64,000 nt of DNA from the NCBI GenBank assembly GCA_950295325.1, contig OX485807.1, forward strand, positions 52,440,796 to 52,504,795. Direction: 5' to 3'. The translations under genes were made by a program, and so were the position numbers. This DNA comes from Polytrichum commune (lineage: Eukaryota; Streptophyta; Polytrichopsida; Polytrichales; Polytrichaceae). Positions 1 to 10,449 of this stretch are shown here, one piece after another; the first letter of the stretch is position 1, and every line of letters starts with the position of its first letter. The notes under the pieces were generated by a model. It worked only from the letters and a program-made list of their open reading frames with translations. It ran no database searches and had not been told where the DNA came from.

Positions 1-720
1 TTGTATGCTTTCATGATATTCAACAGTGGAGGATATGCCGAATCCCCTACAACATACGGTAGTATTATTTCATTGTTGATGACGACAGTTGGTCCTTGTA
101 AAATTTCTCTACTCATAAATTTTTTTGTATAAACTTAAAGCATGAAGATGAGTAGCATCATGAGTTCCTCCAAGTGCAAGTACGACAATATCCCAAAAAT
201 TTAAATCACTATCACATACTGCCTGTAATAGAATACTATGGTGGTCATGGCGATTCCAATAATCGGCAGGAACTAATGCTAGTTTTGGCTTGTCTACTAG
301 TCTAATGTGGATCCCATCTATCGCGCCACACATTTGGGAAATTCCAGTTAAAGTTTTGAATTTCCTAATTATTTATGCTAATCGGGGTCCGGAAGGCATA
401 CTAATAAATTGTGAAAATAATTATTCTTTATTTGATAAGACTTCAGTAATTAAAAGTGTATATTCCCACACTGTACTACTATCCGTGCCATATACATTTG
501 CAATATGAGCATTGGAGTATCCGAAAGCTAACATTTTCAATGTTATAGCTAACGCTCGCTCGACTTCTATGGGTGCTCTGAATTTTGTTACTTGTTTCCG
601 CACATAAGGTCTCAAAATGTCACATAGAATGTTGAAAGAGGCCCATGTCATTCTATATTCCTTGTGTCACATATCATCATGAATGATAGGAGTACATCGC
701 CAAACTACTTCGTGCATGAT
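1..720 (-). pseudogene. PIF/Harbinger DDE transposase remnant (HARBI1/ALP1-like)
   Basis: Seen: on the minus strand the N-terminal part (423-651) includes ILRPYVRKQVTKFRAP and GYSNAHIANVYG. The catalytic core (109-333) includes GAIDGIHI and PADYWNRHDHHSILLQAV, and a third piece (1-108, another frame) includes LPYVVGDSAYP. These match the DDE_4 nuclease of plant Harbinger transposases: the first Asp is in GAIDG and the second in GDSAYP. Breaks: in-frame stops at 421-423, about 375 and just upstream of 651, and a frameshift near 110. The C-terminus with the last acidic residue lies beyond the window edge. In the family this enzyme cuts and inserts DNA at 3-bp TWA sites together with a Myb-like partner; this copy cannot be functional. 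A Harbinger-type MITE (57177-57570) and a Myb-like pseudogene (36543-37431) elsewhere in the window show that the superfamily has been active here. Confidence 0.9.
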
Positions 721-3143
721 CCTTCAATTATGAAGCGAACGAGGAAACTTCCACTACTCCCTAGATTGTCTTCTTACAGAATACTCGGTAAAAATTGTGT
801 TGCAAAGTAGAAAAAAATGAAAACAACAAAATGGTTATCACTATCAAGAAGAGAAGACATTAAAATAAATTCAATGGGATCCATTTTAAAAAATCTTTAT
901 TTGGCCCTCCTCGGCACTAATGACACCTGTAGAAGACAATGAAGACCATCATGTGACGTAAGTGTCCTCAAATGAAGATTAAAGAATATCAATTTCAAAA
1001 TTAAAACTCATAAGCTATCATGTTTCAAAAATTCATAAGTCCCTACATACTTTGAACTAAGAAACGTAGCACGTACAAATGCGATCTCAAGAAAAAAAAC
1101 AAATACATTTTAGAGCTTCAAATTTCAAACATTAAACACCAATAGTCTTTGAAATTATAAACCCAAATTGGGGTATACAAAGACAATTTATGTGAAAAAA
1201 ACTACAAAATTGCAAACTTCAAAATTCGTAGCCCACTCAATATTTTGAATTAGAAAACGTGGCACGTACGAATGCAATTTCAAGTAAGAACAACACATTT
1301 TAGAGCTTCAATTTTTACACATTGAACACCTATAGCCTCTAAAATCATTAAACAAAGTTGGCGTGTAGAAAAAAAATTCTGTGAAAATTACTACAAAGGT
1401 GCAAACTTCAAAAATTCATAGCTCACTCAATATTTTGAATTGGAAAACATGCTACACATCAACAAAATTGCAAGAAGAAATCACACATTTTAGAACTTGA
1501 AAATTTTGATTTTGAGTAAGTATACACACCGTAATCAACTGCTGAAATTGTTGTCCAAATACATTTTTCTTACACAAAATCCAAAATTCGTAACTTCTTC
1601 GTCACTTCGAAATATAAAACGTGCTACACACCAATCTCTTCGTCTCAGAAAAATATACACTTCAGAGTCAAGAAAATTTGAAATAAAAAAAAATTGATGA
1701 AGAAATGGAGTATGAAAAAAAAGTGGTGGAAGAGTGTGTTGAATGCCTTGGCTGAGCTCTTGAAAAGGAATTATGGAACTCATCCACTTGTATGAACATT
1801 AGGGGCAGCCCACACCCATGTATCAAAAAGTATACTTTAAATTGCTTCTATTTCATTGGAGGAAAGATACGTCCGTCACCAAAACGTCCGGTGACGCGTT
1901 TTTAAAATGGTTCACAAGATGCGGTGAGGCACAGCATGGTAGTGTAAGGGAATTTCCTGGAGTTCGTTATTTCCATCCACTAGAGTCCAAAAGTCTCGGT
2001 CAAAACTGCCGTTGCATTGGCTGATGTGAGCAGGCCATTAGCGGAGTATCCATTCGACATGATGTCAAAAACCGCAATAGATTTTGGCTAGGAGTAATGT
2101 ACCACATTGAGGGACGTGTAAAATAATGAGCTCAAAAACCTCCTAAAGCCAACAATAGTTTTTGTATATGAAAGAATTGGATTTTAAGTTCTGGTGGTAT
2201 GAGGCAAAGTAAGGATCCCTTGGGTTTTCAACCTGAGGATTGGTATGTACTTACTTTTAGTTTATAAAAAATTTATTCAAGGATTAGAAAGACTTTTTGA
2301 CTAAAAATATCTTAGTTAGTTCTACTCAACGTTTAATTAGTTTGATACAAATTTAATTGTTATGGAGTAGACAATTTAGACCCTTTTAATGTAGTTTTTT
2401 TATTATAATTCAATATAAGGTGGCCTAAAAACTAATATGATACTTCAAAAATTTCTAATTATTCTTAAGAGAAGATGATGATGAAAGGTTTTGTGAGCTG
2501 CTTTACGAAAATGTCTATAACTTCCTATAAGATTTTAAAAATAGAAAAGAATTGTTTAGAATAAAAATATAATTTTTAAGGGTACCTGGAATTATGAAAT
2601 TCATAGAAAATGAGCACTCTAGAAAGCCAGTTGACGTTAACGAGCCAGTAGTACTAATATAGAGGTTATCACACGGAAATGCTCATAACTTCTAGACAAA
2701 ATTATATATAGTAATTAGACTTAATATTAATATGTGGTAAACTTCTAAAATCTACTATTATTTTTTGCATACTATCACTAATTGATGCTTCATTTCATAA
2801 AAAAAAATTATAAAAAAAAGAACTGATAATACAAAAGGTAAGAATTAAATAATATTTTTTAAATGAGAAGAACAACCTCACTTATTTTGAAGAAATATCG
2901 TCATTCAATACTTCCAAATAAACTAAATAATATGATATTCAATAAAGTCGATCGAGGTAAAAAATGATTATTGAGTAGATATATCAAACTTTTGAATCTT
3001 TGGAGGTCTGAAACCAAAAAATTGATCGAAATTGGAGTTAGATTTCATTCGATGAAAATTCAATATTTTTTTAAATAGGATTGCTTCACACTGTAGGCTG
3101 AGTCATTTTGTTTATTCTTGCTTAACTACTGTCCATTTGCATT
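721..3143. other. AT-rich intergenic DNA without a recognisable gene
   Basis: Only short chance reading frames occur. The stretch holds a tandem array (1010-1690) and otherwise low-complexity AT-rich sequence. No promoter, RNA gene or protein similarity could be recognised. Confidence 0.6.
1010..1690. repeat. Diverged tandem array, unit about 189 bp
   Basis: The phrase TGCAAACTTCAAAATTCGTA at 1211 recurs, slightly changed, at 1400, with diverged relatives near 1022 and 1587. Each unit also carries a variant of GAAAACGTGGCACGTACGAA and a phrase like CACATTTTAGAGCTTC. About 3.5 copies are visible. It may be an internal satellite of the neighbouring Harbinger element or an unrelated minisatellite; the sequence does not decide. 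Confidence 0.7.
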
Positions 3144-3267
3144 AACACCATATTCAAAATTTTGGGAGATTTCTAGTCTCCCAATTTGATGAGAGTTTAG
3201 GTCGACTCAACCTAAACTGTATTTTCCCAAAATCATGGAATTTTCCCAAAATTTCGAATATGGTGTT
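3144..3267. mobile_element. 124-bp foldback MITE related to the 16-kb transposon
   Basis: The ends are inverted repeats of 24 bp: the left begins AACACCATATTCAAAATTTT and the right is the reverse complement of AACACCATATTCGAAATTTT. They share AACACYATATTC with the ends of the 16-kb element (AACACTATATTCG). The 4-bp flank CATT is repeated on both sides (3140-3143 and 3268-3271). In the middle, 3189-3211 is an imperfect palindrome (GTTTAGGTCG, then ACT, then CAACCTAAAC), a degraded form of the 22-nt palindrome found throughout the large element. Inference: a non-autonomous derivative mobilised by the same transposase. Confidence 0.75.
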
Positions 3268-4474
3268 CATTGGATCATATTTTTAAAGAATAAGCCATCA
3301 TCCATATTTTTCATTTAAACATTTCATAAATTTTTTGGACTTAATAGTATTAAAAGATATTTGTCAAAATAGATCTTATATTGTCAAGACAAATTGGCTA
3401 AGTCAAAAGGTATTTTCAACATCATTCGCTCAATTTGTTTGATTGTTTTGGCATGTAGTCATTTTAGATCTTTGAAATCTTTTAGATTTTTATGTTTTTA
3501 AACTAATTAATTTTTTATTTTTGTTTGGTTAATCCTAAAAAAATCATCTACTGATTATTTGACGCTCATTAACCGAAGATTTTCTTGCTAAGCTAATTTT
3601 TAAATTCAAAATTTTCCAATTGAACCAATATTTTATTATGTAATTCCTATAAATGAAAACTACTAGGTAAATTGATTAAAAAATCAATTCAAACCTTCAC
3701 AAATGGTCACCTATATCATTTGATTTCGGGCGCATTACTTCTACATTTTCAAACATTATTCTTGTAAATGACAACCCTTACAAGAGTTGCAGTTTTTGAG
3801 ATGATAATATATTATTTTTTAATGTATTCATCAGTAACAAGCTTTCAACCGCATATATGACAATAATTTTTTTCCTTACTCCAAAAGCAATTTTTACACA
3901 ATAAAAGCTGATATATACTCGATTTTGTGAGTACCTATAGATTTGGACAATCGCCTATTGAACAAAACGCCCTAATGACACTAACAATTTTGAAATCCAA
4001 CATGCTATCCAATCAATCCAACTTGCGACTTGTAGAGCCTATACAAAATAATTCTAATATAATTCTAAGTAGGATTGTATGGCATGTAATTTTTATATTT
4101 TATGTTATTTTCATATTCTTCTTGATAGAGATGCACCTTAGATGAGGAGATTGCCAATTGCAAGGCAAATTAATTGTAGTCCACCAAACTGTGACAATTG
4201 CTCTGGAAAGATTTCAATCATGCCTTGTCATTGGAATGCAAGGACAACTGCTCGTCATACATTCGTGAACAAAGTTTTATTCAAACCCTCCCATGGGCTA
4301 ATGTTCCCAATGGTCCTTCAAATAGTCCCAAATTTGACTCCTGAATTGTTCAATATAATGTCCATGGTTTTATGTTAGGCCTACCTCCAAAAGGTGGTTT
4401 TTGAAAATAATTCAAGTGACCATAAAACTTGATCCATTTGATGCCATGTAAGAATCCATATAGACTTTACATCC
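3268..4474. other. Intergenic DNA, no gene seen
   Basis: AT-rich sequence between the foldback MITE and the large transposon. Two short reading frames near 3927-4378 show no family motif and are taken as chance. Confidence 0.5.
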
Positions 4475-4478
4475 ATCT

Positions 4479-4506
4479 AACACTATATTCGTTAAATTGA
4501 GACTTT
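4479..4506 (+). repeat. Left terminal inverted repeat of the 16-kb transposon
   Basis: 28 bp starting AACACTATATTCGTTAAATT, exactly the reverse complement of 20526-20553. It is preceded by the target duplication ATCT at 4475-4478. Confidence 0.88.
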
Positions 4507-4640
4507 TTGGGCATTTTGAGACATTCATAGAAATAAGAACAAGGATAAATGGAACACATATTGGTGAAAGTTGTAAGATGCGAACACTTTGAAGCGGGTG
4601 TTTAGACCAAGAACCCCATTAATAACTCATATTTGTGATG

Positions 4641-4924
4641 GTTTAGGGTGGGCAATCGAAACCTTAGACCAAATTGAAGGGGACATCTTAAAACATTCAT
4701 ATTAATGCACACAAAATATGAGAGCTTGTATGAATATGGTTTAGGTAGGGCAATCCAAACCATAGATCTTATTGAAGGGAAAATCTTAAAACATTCATAT
4801 TAATGCACACAAAATATGAGAGCTTGTATGAATATGGTTTAGGTAGGGCACTCCAAACCATAGATCTTATTGAAGGGGAAATCTTAAAACATTCATATTA
4901 ATGCACACAATAAGGCACTCCAAA
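4641..4924. repeat. Left subterminal tandem repeat with degraded palindromes
   Basis: A unit of 98 bp is repeated about three times. Each copy contains a 22-nt imperfect palindrome at 4641-4662, 4739-4760 and 4837-4858, with a truncated one near 4907-4924. The best arms read GTTTAGGTAG and CAATCCAAAC, 8 of 10 bases each like the arms of the main palindrome family. Inference: subterminal transposase-binding sites or their remains. Confidence 0.6.
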
Positions 4925-5091
4925 CCTTAGACCATATGGAAGGGGAAATCATGTCTAACTTATATTATTGCAAAAAAAAACATACAAAGTGTGGCATGTA
5001 AAATGCATATCATGCTAACACCACACATCCATTGGATAGTGCGACCCAAAATGTTCTTGCCTATGGCCCAAAACCCTACGCCTACTATGGC

Positions 5092-5409
5092 CTATCTAGC
5101 CTCGGATACTACCTCTTTTTCTTTGGCTTCATTTTCTTTTGTTTTTTTTTCTTTTGCCTCTTTTTCTTTTGCTGCAGCTTCTTTTGCTCGCATTGCTTCA
5201 ACATTCCTGAAAATCTCCGCCCCGCGACTATAGCCATTCTTGGGGTGACCGCCATCCATAACACATTTTGGAGTCCGTCGGCCGCCCGAAATATACGTCG
5301 AAGAATTCGAATACGATGAAGTGGATTGTCTCGCATTTCTGGTCATGGCGTACATACGCTCGAACTCGATGGACGCACTAGACCGCATAGGTTTACGGGT
5401 GGGAGCAAC
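5092..5409 (-). CDS. Cargo terminal exon, lysine/glutamate-rich tail
   Basis: 106 codons after an acceptor at 5410-5412, phase 0, ending at a stop at 5092-5094. It opens VAPTRKPMRSSASIEFERMY and ends in a Lys/Glu/Ala-rich run likely to form a single helix or coiled coil. The intron before it contains a G-run (5523-5537 on the plus strand) and a degraded palindrome (5437-5458). No function recognised. Confidence 0.5.
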   Translation of the reverse strand, partial: VAPTRKPMRSSASIEFERMYAMTRNARQSTSSYSNSSTYISGGRRTPKCVMDGGHPKNGYSRGAEIFRNVEAMRAKEAAAKEKEAKEKKTKENEAKEKEVVSEAR

Positions 5410-5542
5410 CTGCAACGCGTCAATGCAAGACCACATGTGTTAGTTTAGGGAGGAAGACCCAAACGTGTCACACGTTCATTTTTTAAGTGCAAAATGATTG
5501 TAATGCGCGGTTAACCAGGTTTGGGGGGGGGGGGGGGTTCAC

Positions 5543-5896
5543 CTTGTCACCGGGGGCGTTCCCGTCGGAGTCGGCGAGGAGGGGCAATGCGTCCCGCAAA
5601 GGAATAGGAAGGGTTCCACTCTTCGTTGGCCGAGCGTCCATCCGCAGCCGCCGTTGAGGTGTACTACTGCCGCCGGGCGGAGAGGGGGATGTCCGGACGC
5701 ATTTGCGATTTATGCCCTTGAGCGGCGACGGGGACGGAGAATGCCGGAAGATTTGCTTGGGTGGGGGGCTATCGACGACGCCGGCGTCAAGAGGCTCCTT
5801 GGAGTAGTCAATGGTCGACGCGGCGTCGTAGACGGTCTCGTAGAAGAAGCTCCCCAAGTCCGACTCGCTGACGATGTCAATCGAGGGCTCCAAACG
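5543..5896 (-). CDS. Cargo downstream exon, Pro/Ser-rich
   Basis: 118 codons between an acceptor at 5897-5899 and a GT donor at 5542, both phase 0. It begins RLEPSIDIVSESDLGSFFYE and becomes Ser/Pro-rich (FRHSPSPSPLKG). No domain recognised. It lies in the same strand and phase as the phosphatase-like exon, but the splice joining them is not settled. Confidence 0.5.
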
Positions 5897-6061
5897 CTGG
5901 CGCAAAAAAGGAAACGAAACAAAACCCAAGGGAGGAGGGTTTGATAGAGCGCGTGAAAATCAAGATACATATGAAGCATATACTACACAAAATGAAAGGG
6001 CACGCCCACACACACACACACACATACATACATACACATACATACAAACACACGTAGTGTC

Positions 6062-6832
6062 TCAAATGAGCTTGTTAAATTTCGCGTGAGATAACAACTC
6101 TCTGTACAAATGGTCTCGTGGATCCAAGTATCTCTCGCCTATTGGATTGTTCCTAACAAAATTGTTTACGGGCAGTCCGCTTCCGCAGAGCGCCTGGAGG
6201 TATTTACCAAGGTCTAACAAAAATCGGTCCCGGACCTTCTCGACCGTCCAGGTAGGGCAAACTATGAGGTTGGCCGTCGGGTTCAACATGTTTTTTGCGG
6301 CGCTGTCGTCCACCATGAGCGTGTTCTCGCGGGTGGGATGGACGTCGTAGGGGACGCCTATCAAGGACGGCCGCTGGTCCCAAAAAATGGGCTTCAAGAC
6401 CTTGAGGTATTGGGGGGAAGCGGGGTTGTTTGGTTTTTTGACGACTTTGCCGTCCGGTGTGTACAATATTCTACAGGCTTCCTGTGCTAGGACCATGCAC
6501 GGGGGCTCGATGCCCTTGAAGATGAACTCCACGACGGCATTGGTGTTCTCGGCCGTCATGGAGCTCCAAACGACCACCCACCATCGTTGTTGGGCCAGCT
6601 GGAGGAAGGTCCGAAGCCACGGGCGGAGGTGAACTAGCTTGCTCTTTATGAACGTGGGCGGGCCGTCGTAATTCGCGTAATTCGCGTAATTCGCGTCCCC
6701 GTTCAGGTCTAACACCAGGAATCGTTTCTTCGGCCGCGGGGGCGGGGCGGGTAAAATCGGGGGCGCCGCCGCGCTGCCCTCTCTGCTCCTTGGAGAAGAG
6801 CGTCGGGGAGCCGCTACGCTATGCTCCGAGCC
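6062..6832 (-). CDS. Cargo exon: FCP1/NIF-like HAD phosphatase domain
   Basis: 257 codons, open. A Pro/Arg-rich lead is followed by RPKKRFLVLDLNGD (motif I with the nucleophile Asp; the usual second Asp is Asn, as I recall for many plant DLNG-type FCP1-like proteins). VVVWSSMTAENTNAVV is motif II, and then come KPIFWDQRPSLIG and NTLMVDDSAAKNMLNP (motif III, paired Asp). After motif I is a short ANY triplet repeat from a microsatellite. FCP1/SCP-type enzymes remove phosphate from Ser/Thr of proteins such as the RNA polymerase II tail; the substrate here is unknown. Acceptor at 6833-6835, phase 0. The frame ends at a TGA (6062-6064), which may be the true end or a mutated codon before the next exons. 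Confidence 0.8.
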   Translation of the reverse strand, partial: GSEHSVAAPRRSSPRSREGSAAAPPILPAPPPRPKKRFLVLDLNGDANYANYANYDGPPTFIKSKLVHLRPWLRTFLQLAQQRWWVVVWSSMTAENTNAVVEFIFKGIEPPCMVLAQEACRILYTPDGKVVKKPNNPASPQYLKVLKPIFWDQRPSLIGVPYDVHPTRENTLMVDDSAAKNMLNPTANLIVCPTWTVEKVRDRFLLDLGKYLQALCGSGLPVNNFVRNNPIGERYLDPRDHLYRELLSHAKFNKLI

Positions 6833-7302
6833 CTGCAGATACGATCGAGAGAAAACGGTGGGCGACTTATGTCATGCTATGTCCAAACGAAGCATTAAAG
6901 AAACGAGTGTTCTCGGTGCAAACACAAAACCATTTGATTCATTTTGGAGGGGGTGCAACAAGGGACACAAGAGAGGCAAGAGCATACAACATACATTCAA
7001 ACACAGGATACGAGTATATAGGAGTAAAAAATGGCGATTATATTGTATACAATGCTCTATGTACATCTTGATTGGGGGGAGCCGCGTTGAACGATGCGTT
7101 CAAACTAGCCTACTTCTACATCTAGCAAAAATTGAAGAGACGGGCCGCCGTGATGAAGACTTCGTCGCAAGCCGGGGGGTATGTGGACGAACGAATGGTC
7201 GGGGGGAAGTGGCGAAGGGCGCGAGTGCCGGGGGGGCGACGTGTCCGTGAGTTTAGGATAGTTAGGGGACACGACCAAGGCAAGAAGACAAAGACCCATG
7301 GA

Positions 7303-7697
7303 GTTTGGGTCGACCGACCCAAACTGAGTGGGGTCAGTGCATTACCTCGCCTTGGTCGTGCCTTGACGACGTGGATGCCGTCACCGCGTGCGCTGCCCCA
7401 CCTCTGTCACCGCCGCCTCCGACGACGACGTCAGCCGCAACCTGCTCCTGCAAAGGCTGACTGTCAGGCCTTTGTCCCAACCCAACCTCCGCATGCGCAT
7501 CATGCATTGGTTCATCGACTGGGTTAGGAGTAGAGGTATCACCAGGCCCTTGCGGGCCTTCAACATCTAGCATGGGCTCGTCCACCGGGGTCTGATCGGG
7601 GACGGGGTTTGGGTCGGCCGACCCAAACCCTGCTGCTTGGCGAGCGTCGCTCTGGGACGCTGCAACGTCGGCACTGTTTGGGTCGGACGACCCAAAC
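7303..7697. repeat. Palindrome cluster a (3 copies)
   Basis: 22-nt palindromes at 7303-7324 (intron), 7607-7628 and 7676-7697 (coding exon). Arms GTTTGGGTCG and CGACCCAAAC are intact in all three; the two middle bases are AC, GC and GA. Confidence 0.9.
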
Positions 7698-8818
7698 ATG
7701 TGGGGGTCGTCCCGCTGGTGGTGTGGGGGCAAGAGGATGGGAGGCCGGAGCGGCGGGGGTGCCAACGGGCTGGAAGCTCCTGGGACGCGCCAAAGGTTGG
7801 GGTCGTCCACCTGCTGGACGGGCGCGTAAGGGCGGGCGTGCGGCTGCAACAAATGCGCGAAGCTGAAGGACTGCTGCGGCGCCGGCCGCGGGCGGATATC
7901 CTGTGGAGGGAAGCCTGCGGGCAAGTGAGGGAATGAACTCGGGGGAGCCATCACCAATCCTTGCGCCAGCATGCCCTGGATCACTTGCGTGATCAGGTCC
8001 GCTTGGGACGGAGGTGGGGCCATCGCCCTTTGCCGCTCCTGCTCCAACAGGAGAGCCCTCAACTCCGCGACTTTGTTGCGGACCAAGGGCTCCTCGGCGG
8101 CGGCCTTCTGCAATCGGACGCGTTGCTCCTCGTCCCGGAGCATCTTCGCGTTGGCCTCCTCCACGGTGAGGACCTCGGGTTTCACCCTCACCATCCCGGC
8201 GAACGCTGTGGAGGAGGCAGGATCCGACCTCAGCCTCTTCGCGAGCTCCATGTCGTCCTCGTCCTCGGAGCTTATGGCGATCGTCTCCTCCACCGCATAG
8301 TCCCCGTACAACTTCTTCCCCTTCAGCATTCGCCGCTCCCTGAAGGTGGCCGTCGCGTCCCTCGAATACATGTCCTTCGCGTCGGCCACCGTTAGGACGG
8401 GTACTAGCTTGCTCTGCGGCGTTGCAGCCCGCATGGCCTTCTTCCGCTGAGGGGCCTCGGATTCTTGAGTGAATCCTGTTGCCCCTTCCTCCACCTCCCC
8501 CTCCACTTTCTCTGCTTCCTCCTCCTCCTCCTCTTCCTCCCCCTCCTCCGCAACCTCGCCACCTGCTCCCATAGAGGGATTGCCCGGATGCAACCCGATG
8601 AGCGGCTCTGGCAATTGAACGGGGGCTCGCATGGCGAATTCACCCGGTTTGATTCGCCTCGCCATATCCAAAGGATTCTCGCCCCCCTCGACGATCTCTT
8701 CGACGTAGGATCCGGGTATCCAGTCGAGGATGTCCATTCTCTTGGCCAGCGCCTTCTGGGTCCTGTAGAATTGAACATCGGCATCCTCCACATAGGAGTA
8801 GATGTTCAACCCAGACAT
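7346..8818 (-). CDS. Cargo exon 3: end of methyltransferase-like fold plus long disordered linker
   Basis: 491 codons, fully open. It begins MSGLNIYSYVEDADVQFYRT directly after the acceptor at 8819-8821, continuing the methyltransferase-like fold. Then come DILDWIPGSYVEEIVEGG, a Glu-rich run (about 8500-8560), a charged helical stretch (KPEVLTVEEANAKMLRDEEQ) and a Pro/Gln/His-rich tail. Two copies of the 22-nt palindrome (7607-7628 and 7676-7697) lie in frame and encode FGSADPN and FGSSDPN. The donor at 7345 is phase 0. No catalytic domain of its own was recognised. Confidence 0.6.
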
Positions 8819-8902
8819 CTGTACAATCAGAATCAATACTATTAGTATTACCAAATGAACAAATAATGGAAAGTGACATCCAAAACAAAATAAGAATAGT
8901 TA

Positions 8903-9102
8903 GTTTGGGTCGAGCGACCCAAACTATGGGCATACCTAGTTTGGGTCGAGCGACCCAAACCATGCATGCCCTAGTTTGGGTCGCTCGACCCAAACAGACC
9001 GTGCCCCTAGTTTGGGTCGAGCGACCCAAACAGACCGTGCCCCTAGTTTGGGTCGAGCGACCCAAACAATGCATGCCCTAGTTTGGGTCGCTCGACCCAA
9101 AC
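8903..9102. repeat. Palindrome cluster b (6 copies) in a cargo intron
   Basis: Copies start at 8903, 8939, 8974, 9010, 9046 and 9081, spaced about 36 bp, all inside the intron 9135-8819. The middle bases are AG or its complement CT in every copy. Spacers such as CAGACCGTGCCCCTA are themselves repeated. Confidence 0.92.
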
Positions 9103-9135
9103 CGTCCATATAGTTCCTTTAGGTTATTTGCTTAC

Positions 9136-10201
9136 CATGGCTGCGAAAACCGGTTTGGAGCCCCCGAAGACGTTGAAGATGCAGTCCCCTCTCTTCGTGA
9201 GGGTCCTCATCATCTGCTAGCTGCAATTTCCGCACGATCTCGTACACCTACTCTGCCCTCCTGTCCTCGACAATCCACAGCCAGACGTCGACCTCCCTGA
9301 ATTTGGGGCTGCCGTAATTCACAAACTTCGTGAAGAACGGCTCGTAGAATGGGGTGCTCATTGTCCCCTCGAATGAGGCTCCAGGGATGTTCCTGAAGTC
9401 TATCATTCTGAAGGGGAAGCGGTCCCCGGCTTTTGTCCTGATAGCCTTCCTGGCATCAGAGCCCGGCCATCATTGGATCTTGAGAGGCTTGAGGGTGACC
9501 AAGTTGAAGTAGGCGTCGCCCTCGAAGCTGACGATCTTCTTCTCCTTTATAAAGTTGGAGAAGGCACGCGCGGAGTGTTCGGGAAACGCTCGGTTCCTCC
9601 CCCCCTTCACAAGCTTGGACTTCAGGAAGTCGTCTCCCGCCTCCCTGATGAGTGCCGCCATTGACGCACTGGTGAACTTGTAGTCGGCTTTGAATGCCCT
9701 CCAGTGCGCCTCGTCGACCTCTCCATCCACTATGAGCTTCCTTTCTGGCACCAGCTTGTGCAGCTCCTGGACGATGGTCGTCTTCTTTTTCCTATTCTCC
9801 GTCCATTCCTTCATGGTGTAGCATGAAGGGACGAAGATTTTGGGCTTGATGAAGATGATCTTCGGGTGGACCCAACATCTCTTCGCCGTCGGCTGCACGT
9901 GAAGGATGTGGGACGCCGCCTTTCCCATCTCTGTCTCCGAGAGACCTTGAAGAGCCCTGAAGAACTCCCTCACCAGAGGCTTCATCTGCTTGAAGCGCGC
10001 AGTCTGATTGAAGAGCATGCCGGTGTCGGGATCCATGAGGTCCCCCGTCTCGTGTTTCTCGAAAACACTCTTCCATCTCCCCCACACGGAGTCAGACGCT
10101 GTGATCAAATAAATTTCTCCTCTTAGCTCGTTGTACTTCTTCTGCTTGTGGGAAGCGTTGTCAATCGAGGAGAATTTGTTGATCATCTGGTATTTGAAGT
10201 C
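9136..10201 (-). pseudogene. Cargo exon 2: DNA N6/N4-methyltransferase-like region
   Basis: The acceptor at 10202-10204 and donor at 9135 are both phase 0. Most of the exon (10201-9473) is open and unrecognised. Its end, after a frameshift near 9210, reads TLTKRGDCIFNVFGGSKPVF. This matches the G-D-x-V-x-D-x-F-x-G-S segment (motif I) of beta-class DNA methyltransferases, and the next exon supplies the expected continuation (GLNIYSYVEDADVQFYRTQK, like the strand after motif I with its acidic residue). A clear DPPY-type catalytic motif was not found, so the domain may be catalytically changed or the call wrong. Stops at 9470-9472 and 9248-9250 break this copy. The length (1066 nt, one more than a multiple of three) agrees with a single indel. 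Confidence 0.45.
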
Positions 10202-10248
10202 CTGCACATGAAGTAAATAACATACGTGAGAAAACTGCGAATGCAAGA

Positions 10249-10441
10249 GTTTGGGCCGATCGACCCAAACTATAAACCTCACGAGAAAAAGTAAGCAATG
10301 TTACAGTTTGGGTCGATCGACCCAAACTATAAACACGACGAGAAAAAGTAAACAATGTTATAGTTTGGGTCGATCGACCCAAACTATAAACCTGAATAAA
10401 AAAGGTAAACAATTCAAGAGTTTGGGTCGATCGACCCAAAC
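10249..10441. repeat. Palindrome cluster c: four 57-bp tandem units in a cargo intron
   Basis: Palindromes start at 10249, 10306, 10363 and 10420, exactly 57 bp apart, inside the intron 10449-10202. The middle bases are AT in all, giving a fully self-complementary 22-mer apart from one arm change at 10249. Confidence 0.92.
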
Positions 10442-10449
10442 ATACTCAC

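Noticed and set aside
1818-2024. 68-codon frame with a short inverted repeat (GTCACC and GGTGAC)
   Set aside because: Too short, no homology, and the inverted repeat is within chance expectation.
7122-7299. Possible extra cargo exon ending in ACDEVFITAARLFNFC
   Set aside because: No acceptor or donor around it, and the flanking exons join in phase without it; kept only as a possible alternative gene end.
7961-8395. Long plus-strand frames opposite the cargo exons (also 6387-6632, 7132-7866 and 10666-11551)
   Set aside because: They are antisense shadows of the GC-rich minus-strand exons, which have splice sites and recognisable motifs.
8866-9081. Reading frames made of repeated GRSTQT or WVxRPK peptides (also at 10251-10475, 11864-12368 and 16077-16856)
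   Set aside because: They are translations of the non-coding palindrome arrays in all frames and both strands, not proteins.
10249-10441. Regular 57-bp palindromic repeats look like a CRISPR array
   Set aside because: The spacers are themselves repeats of each other, the genome is eukaryotic and the array sits in an intron.
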